A stretch of 64,000 nucleotides of DNA. Source: Lysobacterales bacterium (GTDB lineage: Bacteria > Pseudomonadota > Gammaproteobacteria > Xanthomonadales > Rhodanobacteraceae). The notes below the pieces were generated by a model that was given only the letters and a program-made list of their open reading frames with translations, did not search any database and had not been told where the DNA came from. The stretch lies in contig JADKJL010000009.1 in NCBI GenBank assembly GCA_016721015.1, positions 310,001-374,000 of the forward strand. The letters are read 5' to 3'. Position 1 is the first letter of the stretch; each line of letters opens with the position of its first letter. The translations under genes and the position numbers were made by a program. Positions 59,279 to 64,000 of the stretch are shown piece after piece.

Positions 59279-60733
59279 TCAGCCCAACTGATAATTCGGT
59301 GCTTCCTTGACGATCTGGATATCGTGCGGGTGGGCTTCACGGACGCCGGCGCTGGTGACGCGCACGAATTGCGGGCGCGTGCGCATGTCTTCCATCGTTG
59401 CGCAACCGCAATAGCCCATCGAGGCACGCAGGCCACCGACCAGTTGGTGGATGATGTTGCGCAACGGGCCGCGATAGGGAACGCGACCTTCGATGCCTTC
59501 GGGGACGAGCTTCTCGGGATCGGATGCATCCTGGAAATAACGATCGCTGGAGCCTTTCTCCATCGCCGCCATCGAACCCATGCCGCGATAGCTCTTGTAC
59601 GAACGGCCCTGGAACAGTTCGACTTCACCAGGACATTCCTCGGTGCCGGCAAACATGCTGCCGAGCATGACCGTCGAGGCACCGGCGACGATGGCCTTGG
59701 CCAGATCACCCGAGTAACGGATGCCACCATCGGCGATCAGCGGGATATCGTCCTTGAGCGCATTGGCAACCAGATCGATCGCGGTGATCTGCGGCACGCC
59801 GACACCGGTGACGATGCGCGTCGTGCAGATCGATCCCGGGCCGACACCGACCTTGACCGCATCCGCACCGGCATCGCGCAGCGCCAGCGCCGCATCGGCG
59901 GTGACGATGTTGCCACCGATGACTTCGGTGTTCGGGAAATTCTTCTTGACCCAGGCGACGCGGTCGATGACCGACTGTGCGTGGCCATGCGCGGTATCGA
60001 CGATGAGCACATCGACGCCGGCCTCGACCAGTGCCGCCACCCTTCGCTCGGTGTCACCACCGACGCCGACCGCCGCACCGACGCGCAGGCGCTCGTGATC
60101 GTCCTTGGCCGCATACGGATTGTCGCGCGCCTTCTGGATGTCCTTGACCGTGATCAGGCCGCGCAACTGGAAGGCATCGTTGACGACAAGAACCTTTTCG
60201 ATGCGGTATTTGTGCAGCAGGGCCAGCACTTCATCTTCGCTGGCGCCTTCCTTGACCGTGATCAGGCGATCCTTGCGGGTCATGATGTTCCTGACCGGAT
60301 CATCGTGTTTCTTCTCGAAGCGCAGGTCGCGACTGGTGACGATGCCAACCAGTTCCTCGTTGTCGACCACCGGCACGCCGGAAATCCCGTGTTCGCGCGT
60401 GATGCGCATGACATCGCGAATGGTCGCTTCGGGTCGGACGGTCAGCGGATCGCGGATCACGCCCGCTTCGAATTTCTTGACCAGACGCACCTCGGCGGCC
60501 TGCTGCTCGAGCGACATGTTCTTGTGGATGATGCCGATTCCGCCACACTGGGCCATGACGATGGCCAGACGCGCCTCGGTCACGGTATCCATCGCGGCGG
60601 ACAGGATCGGTACGTTTACACGCAGGTTGCGCGTCAGGCGTGACGAGGTATTGACGTCGCGCGGCAACACGGTGGAATGACCAGGAACAAGATAGACGTC
60701 GTCAAACGTCAGGGCTTCGGCGAGTAGGCGCAT
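59279..60733 (-). CDS. guaB: Inosine-5'-monophosphate dehydrogenase
   Basis: 484 residues. Oxidises IMP to XMP, the rate-limiting step of GMP synthesis. ALTFDDVYLVPGHS starts the barrel, two CBS domains lie at about 95-205, and the active-site loop is VGVGPGSICTTRIVTGVGVP with the catalytic Cys. ADGGIRYSGDLAKAIVAGAS, MGSMAAM and VPEGIEGRVPYRG follow. It is upstream of guaA (218 bp) on the same strand and divergent from the LtaS-like gene. The ~60-bp gap to that gene's start must hold both promoters. Confidence 0.97.
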   Translation of the reverse strand: MRLLAEALTFDDVYLVPGHSTVLPRDVNTSSRLTRNLRVNVPILSAAMDTVTEARLAIVMAQCGGIGIIHKNMSLEQQAAEVRLVKKFEAGVIRDPLTVRPEATIRDVMRITREHGISGVPVVDNEELVGIVTSRDLRFEKKHDDPVRNIMTRKDRLITVKEGASEDEVLALLHKYRIEKVLVVNDAFQLRGLITVKDIQKARDNPYAAKDDHERLRVGAAVGVGGDTERRVAALVEAGVDVLIVDTAHGHAQSVIDRVAWVKKNFPNTEVIGGNIVTADAALALRDAGADAVKVGVGPGSICTTRIVTGVGVPQITAIDLVANALKDDIPLIADGGIRYSGDLAKAIVAGASTVMLGSMFAGTEECPGEVELFQGRSYKSYRGMGSMAAMEKGSSDRYFQDASDPEKLVPEGIEGRVPYRGPLRNIIHQLVGGLRASMGYCGCATMEDMRTRPQFVRVTSAGVREAHPHDIQIVKEAPNYQLG

Positions 60734-60792
60734 GGGTCGCAGGCAGGCTGAGCAAGTCCGCTATTCTATCGGTTTCGCCCTTGTCCCCGCCA

Positions 60793-62625
60793 ATGCAGTC
60801 GACTTCGAGCCCTTCGCGACCCACCCGCACCCATCGATGGGCCGACGCCAGCCAAGCTCTCGCGATGGCGGCGATCGTGCTGGTGGCGGCGCTGGTTTTT
60901 CTTGCCCGGGCGCTGCTGGTCGAATCCGCGGTGGGTGCCTACACCGGCTGTCACGGCTGCTTTCTGCTGCCAGCGCTCGGTGCCGACGCCTGGCTGTGGG
61001 CCGGCCTGCTCGGCCTGATGGCGCTGGCCGCCCTGACCCATCGACGTCTGCTGCGCGGATTGCTGATCCTGCTCGCATTCGCCCTGCTCGTGGTCGCGGT
61101 GGCCGATCTGGTCATTTTCGACCTGCTTACCCAGCGCCTCCATCTCGGCGACATCGGTCGTTTCGGCGGCGAGTTCGCCGCGAACTGGAGCGTCCTCGAA
61201 GCCAATCTGCATTCGCCCCTGGGCTGGCTCAGGCTGGTCGGCGCGCTGGTCCTGCTTGCCCTGCCCGTTCTGGGATGCGTGTCGGCGCGGCCGCGGCCGC
61301 GCATGGCACGCGTTTTCGGCTTGCTCGGCGTTGTCAGCGCCATCGCTGCCGGCATCATTCATCTGCGCGATCCGGTCCGTTATGTCCATGCCACGCTGAT
61401 CAGCAACGTCGTCGAGGTCAACCTGCCACAGACCAGCGTGCGCCCGTTCAGCACCGGCTTTCTCGAGCGCCAACAGCAACTCGCCGCCGAACTGCCGCAA
61501 TCCTGCGAGCGCAACCCGCAGGCGCATCGCCCGGGTGTCATCATTGTCCTCGTCGAATCGTTGTCGGCCTGGCAAAGCCATCTGCTCGGCAGCCAGCTCG
61601 ACTGGACGCCACGACTCGATGCGATCGCGCGCGACAACCACTATTTCACGCATTTCTATGCCAATGGCTTCACGACCGGTGGTGCCGAAATCGCGGTGGG
61701 CAGCGGCCTGCTGCCGATTTATCCACCCGGCGTACTCGAATACACATTCGACAACTTCGCCAACGGCAGCGATTCCCTGCCGGGCCTGGCCACGGCCAGC
61801 GGCTACGAATCGGCATTCTTCACTCCCGGCGATACCGGATTCCTCGATATCGGCCACTGGCTCAAGCGGATCGGTTTCAACACAATTTCCGGCGCCGATG
61901 ATCCCTGGTATGCCGGACGCGAGCGCTGGCAATTCAATTCGGTCGAAGACAGCGTCTTCTACCAGCGATTCCTCGACTGGCTCGATCATCGCGACAGCGA
62001 CAAGCCGTTCGTCTCGGTGCTGCTGACCGTCAGCAGCCATCCCCCGTTTCTCGATCCGCGCAGTCACAAGATCGATCCGGAACGGTCATTCCGCTACGTC
62101 GACGAGCAAATCGGCATATTCCACGAGGCGTTGCGGCTGCGCGGCTTCCTCGATCATGGCCTGCTCATCGTCATGGGCGACCACCGCACGATGACGCCTC
62201 TGCACGAAGACGAATTCGCGGCACAGGGCGAGCGCGCCTACGCACGCGTACCGATGGTCGTCGCCGGCAAAGTCGACATGCCGGCGGTTGTCGGGGAGGC
62301 ATTCCAGCAAACCGACCTGCTGCCCTCGCTGGCCTGGCAGATGGGTGCCGAGCAATGTCGATCCGCCTACAACGGGAATTTTCTCAGGAACGCCCCGCAA
62401 GCGCCGGGGATCGTCGTGCATGCGCGTGGCGATGACCGCAACCGCATCGACATCTACCACGACGACAGCGTGTCCGGATTCCTGCTCGACGGGGACGACA
62501 GCCGCTGGCTGGATGGCGCTCCGCCCGATGCTGAACGCATCGCCGCCTGGATCAATGTGCAGCGCGCCGAGGCCGCCGAACGAGGATTGCGCGAGTCACG
62601 CGAGCAGCACGCCGACAAGCGCTGA
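60793..62625 (+). CDS. LtaS-like phosphoglycerol transferase/sulfatase family membrane protein
   Basis: 610 residues. Four or five N-terminal membrane helices (about 22-45, 65-82, 88-110, 148-165, 174-190) are followed by a periplasmic alkaline-phosphatase-fold domain. Metal and catalytic residues are visible as Glu255 in VLVESLSAW, Thr294/Thr295 in NGFTTGGAEI, His in SSHPPF and Asp-His in VMGDHRTM. Such enzymes transfer phosphoglycerol or related head groups from phosphatidylglycerol. Gram-negatives have no lipoteichoic acid, so an OpgB-like role on glucans, or another envelope glycan, is likely. ATG 60793 was chosen; TTG 60781 is an in-frame alternative. Confidence 0.87.
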   Translation: MQSTSSPSRPTRTHRWADASQALAMAAIVLVAALVFLARALLVESAVGAYTGCHGCFLLPALGADAWLWAGLLGLMALAALTHRRLLRGLLILLAFALLVVAVADLVIFDLLTQRLHLGDIGRFGGEFAANWSVLEANLHSPLGWLRLVGALVLLALPVLGCVSARPRPRMARVFGLLGVVSAIAAGIIHLRDPVRYVHATLISNVVEVNLPQTSVRPFSTGFLERQQQLAAELPQSCERNPQAHRPGVIIVLVESLSAWQSHLLGSQLDWTPRLDAIARDNHYFTHFYANGFTTGGAEIAVGSGLLPIYPPGVLEYTFDNFANGSDSLPGLATASGYESAFFTPGDTGFLDIGHWLKRIGFNTISGADDPWYAGRERWQFNSVEDSVFYQRFLDWLDHRDSDKPFVSVLLTVSSHPPFLDPRSHKIDPERSFRYVDEQIGIFHEALRLRGFLDHGLLIVMGDHRTMTPLHEDEFAAQGERAYARVPMVVAGKVDMPAVVGEAFQQTDLLPSLAWQMGAEQCRSAYNGNFLRNAPQAPGIVVHARGDDRNRIDIYHDDSVSGFLLDGDDSRWLDGAPPDAERIAAWINVQRAEAAERGLRESREQHADKR

Positions 62626-62626
62626 A

Positions 62627-63481
62627 TCAGTCGAAAAAGCTTTCCGCCGCTTCGAGGGTGTTTTCCATCAGGGTGGCCACGGTCATTGGCCCGACGCCAC
62701 CCGGAACCGGCGTGATCCAGGCCGCGCGCTCGGCGGCGACGGCAAACTCGACATCACCGGTCAGGCTGCCATCCGCGCGCCGGTTGATGCCGACATCGAT
62801 CACCGTGGCGCCCGGCTTGATCCACTCGCCACGGACGAGGCCAGGCCGCCCGACCGCGACGACGAGGATGTCGGCGGCGGCGACGAAGCCCGCCAGATCC
62901 TCGGTGAAGCGGTGGCAGACCGTGGTCGTGCAGCCAGCCAGCAGCAACTCAAGCACGAGTGGCCGCCCGACGTGATTGGACACGCCAACGACCACGGCAT
63001 GCTTGCCGCGCACCGGGCGATCGGTGTGCGCAAGCAAGGTCATCACGCCCTTCGAGGTACACGGCCGCAGACCACGCTGGCGCAGAACCAGGCGACCGAC
63101 ATTTTCGGCCTGGAAACCATCGACATCCTTGTGCGGATCGATGCGGTTGATCAGCGCATTGGCATCGACATGCTTGGGCAACGGCAACTGGACGAGGATG
63201 CCATGCACAGCCGGATCCGCATTCAGGCGATCGATCAGTGCCGCCAGTTCAGCCTCCGGCGTGTCTTCGGCCAGATCGAAGGCCAGTGACGAGAAACCGA
63301 CGCGCTCGCAGGCGCGTCGTTTGTTGCGCACATAAACGGCCGAAGCGGCTTCGCTGCCGACCAGGATCACGGCTAGGCCCGGGCGCGGCTTGCCCGCGCG
63401 AACGCGAGCCTGCACGCGGACGGCCAGGCGTTCAAGCAACTCATCGGCAATACGCTTGCCATCCAGCAGACGTGCGCTCAT
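62627..63481 (-). CDS. folD: Methylenetetrahydrofolate dehydrogenase/cyclohydrolase
   Basis: 284 residues. Bifunctional one-carbon enzyme giving 10-formyl-THF for purine synthesis. LVGSEAASAVYVRNKRRACERVG contains the catalytic Lys region, VQLPLPKHVD and INRIDPHKDVDGF bind substrate, and TPVPGGVGPMTVATLMENT ends the protein. The NADP loop reads VVVGVSNHVGRP, slightly different from the usual GRSxxVGRP. ATG 63481 has GGAG five bases upstream. It converges with the LtaS-like gene one base apart. Confidence 0.95.
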   Translation of the reverse strand: MSARLLDGKRIADELLERLAVRVQARVRAGKPRPGLAVILVGSEAASAVYVRNKRRACERVGFSSLAFDLAEDTPEAELAALIDRLNADPAVHGILVQLPLPKHVDANALINRIDPHKDVDGFQAENVGRLVLRQRGLRPCTSKGVMTLLAHTDRPVRGKHAVVVGVSNHVGRPLVLELLLAGCTTTVCHRFTEDLAGFVAAADILVVAVGRPGLVRGEWIKPGATVIDVGINRRADGSLTGDVEFAVAAERAAWITPVPGGVGPMTVATLMENTLEAAESFFD

Positions 63482-63623
63482 CAATACTCCAGTGGAATCC
63501 AGGCATTATCCACGTCGATGCCAAAGCGCTCAAACGCGGCTGCTGGCGGACTGGCGAACTCCACCCGGCCGGACTGCTAGGATTCGCAGTCACGGCCATG
63601 CGCCGCCGCAATCGAGAACGCAG

Positions 63624-63929
63624 ATGACCGACATCAGCACTGAACTTGAAGCTGCCGCATTCCGTCGCCTGCTGCAACATCTGAATGCGCGCAGCGACGT
63701 GCAGAACATCGACCTGATGACGCAAGCCGGATTCTGCCGCAACTGCCTTGCCGACTGGTATCGCGAAGCTGCCGAACAGCGCGGTCAGTCGGTCAGCAAG
63801 GAGCAGGCGCGCGAGATCATCTACGGCGAACCGTTTGTCGAATGGAAAGCCAAGCACCAGCGCGAGGCCAGCAGCGAACAGCTTGCTGCGTTCGCCGCCG
63901 CGCAGAAGGCCCACGCGCAGGGTGATTGA
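63624..63929 (+). CDS. DUF1244 domain protein
   Basis: 101 residues, small and soluble. LLQHLNARSDVQNIDLMTQAGFCRNCLADWYREAA, here read in two blocks, is the family signature, including the conserved FCRNCLADWY with two Cys. ISKEQAREIIYGEPFVEWK-like sequence follows. A C-terminal Ala/Gln-rich tail is less conserved. Function unknown; a structure exists for a rhizobial homologue as I recall. The ATG at 63624 starts the domain. It diverges from folD. Confidence 0.88.
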   Translation: MTDISTELEAAAFRRLLQHLNARSDVQNIDLMTQAGFCRNCLADWYREAAEQRGQSVSKEQAREIIYGEPFVEWKAKHQREASSEQLAAFAAAQKAHAQGD

Positions 63930-63932
63930 GGG

Positions 63933-64000
63933 TCAGCCGGAAATATTCTGGCGCACGGATGCGCGCACGCTGATCCACGCGCCCAGCAACAACAGCAGCA
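63933..64000 (-). CDS. C-terminal end of an unidentified membrane protein (runs off the window)
   Basis: The last 21 codons before a TGA at 63935-63933 read LLLLLGAWISVRASVRQNISG, a hydrophobic segment followed by a basic tail. This looks like a final membrane helix and cytoplasmic end. It converges with the DUF1244 gene three bases apart. Too little is visible to name it. Confidence 0.5.
   Translation of the reverse strand, partial: LLLLLGAWISVRASVRQNISG

Overview
The window is about 64 kb of GC-rich chromosome from a gammaproteobacterium, most likely of the Xanthomonadales/Lysobacterales group (Rhodanobacter/Dokdonella/Lysobacter-like). This assignment rests on an Oar-type TonB-dependent receptor, a DUF1631 protein, the petABC-sspAB order, the long Trm112-type protein, a liu-type leucine catabolism cluster and the intergenic REP and heptad repeats. 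It is inference from gene content. I saw no prophage, CRISPR array or intact insertion sequence.

Layout. 1-6.4 kb: 5' part of thrS with a very stable leader hairpin, tRNA-Val, uvrB, a FimT-like pseudopilin, tRNA-Asn and ppnN. 6.4-14.6 kb: a large Oar-like receptor, marC, an SDR gene and grxD, then sodB, a repeat-filled spacer and purEK. 14.6-22.9 kb: a Trm112-like protein, DUF1631, nadC, a Ser/Thr kinase fused to a formylglycine-generating-enzyme-like domain next to a double-FHA membrane protein, and sspAB. 23.1-36.2 kb: the cytochrome bc1 operon petABC, a DegS-like protease, a lytic transglycosylase, miaB, DUF885, rlmJ, slp, a CDF transporter, YjbR, an L,D-transpeptidase, DUF6165 and trmO. 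36.3-42.5 kb: a QseBC-like two-component system divergent from a four-gene flavin module (PepSY, DUF2271, PepSY-flavoreductase, ApbE). 42.5-50.1 kb: a lipase, a TerB/DUF697-like protein, an Fsr-type MFS pump, hutG and a Fur-boxed feoAB operon with a Cys-rich follower. 50.2-64 kb: liuC-mccA-lipoprotein-HMG-CoA lyase, a PAS-only protein, a degenerate cyanophycinase-like protein, tadA, guaBA, an LtaS-like phosphoglycerol transferase, folD and DUF1244.

How the genes work together. The strongest candidate for a little-described system is 36.3-42.5 kb. The DUF2271 protein carries a DGVSGAS sequence that fits the ApbE flavinylation consensus. It lies between a PepSY protein and a PepSY-membrane/diflavin reductase fusion, and an FMN transferase gene follows. 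Together these suggest a two-component-regulated route that moves electrons from cytosolic NAD(P)H through the membrane to a covalent-FMN protein in the periplasm. Other notable points are a one-base frameshift in guaA, three intergenic elements bounded by inverted 7-bp-period G-rich/C-rich arms, a kinase with a tyrosine-kinase-like catalytic loop, and two enzyme-family members that have lost their catalytic serine.
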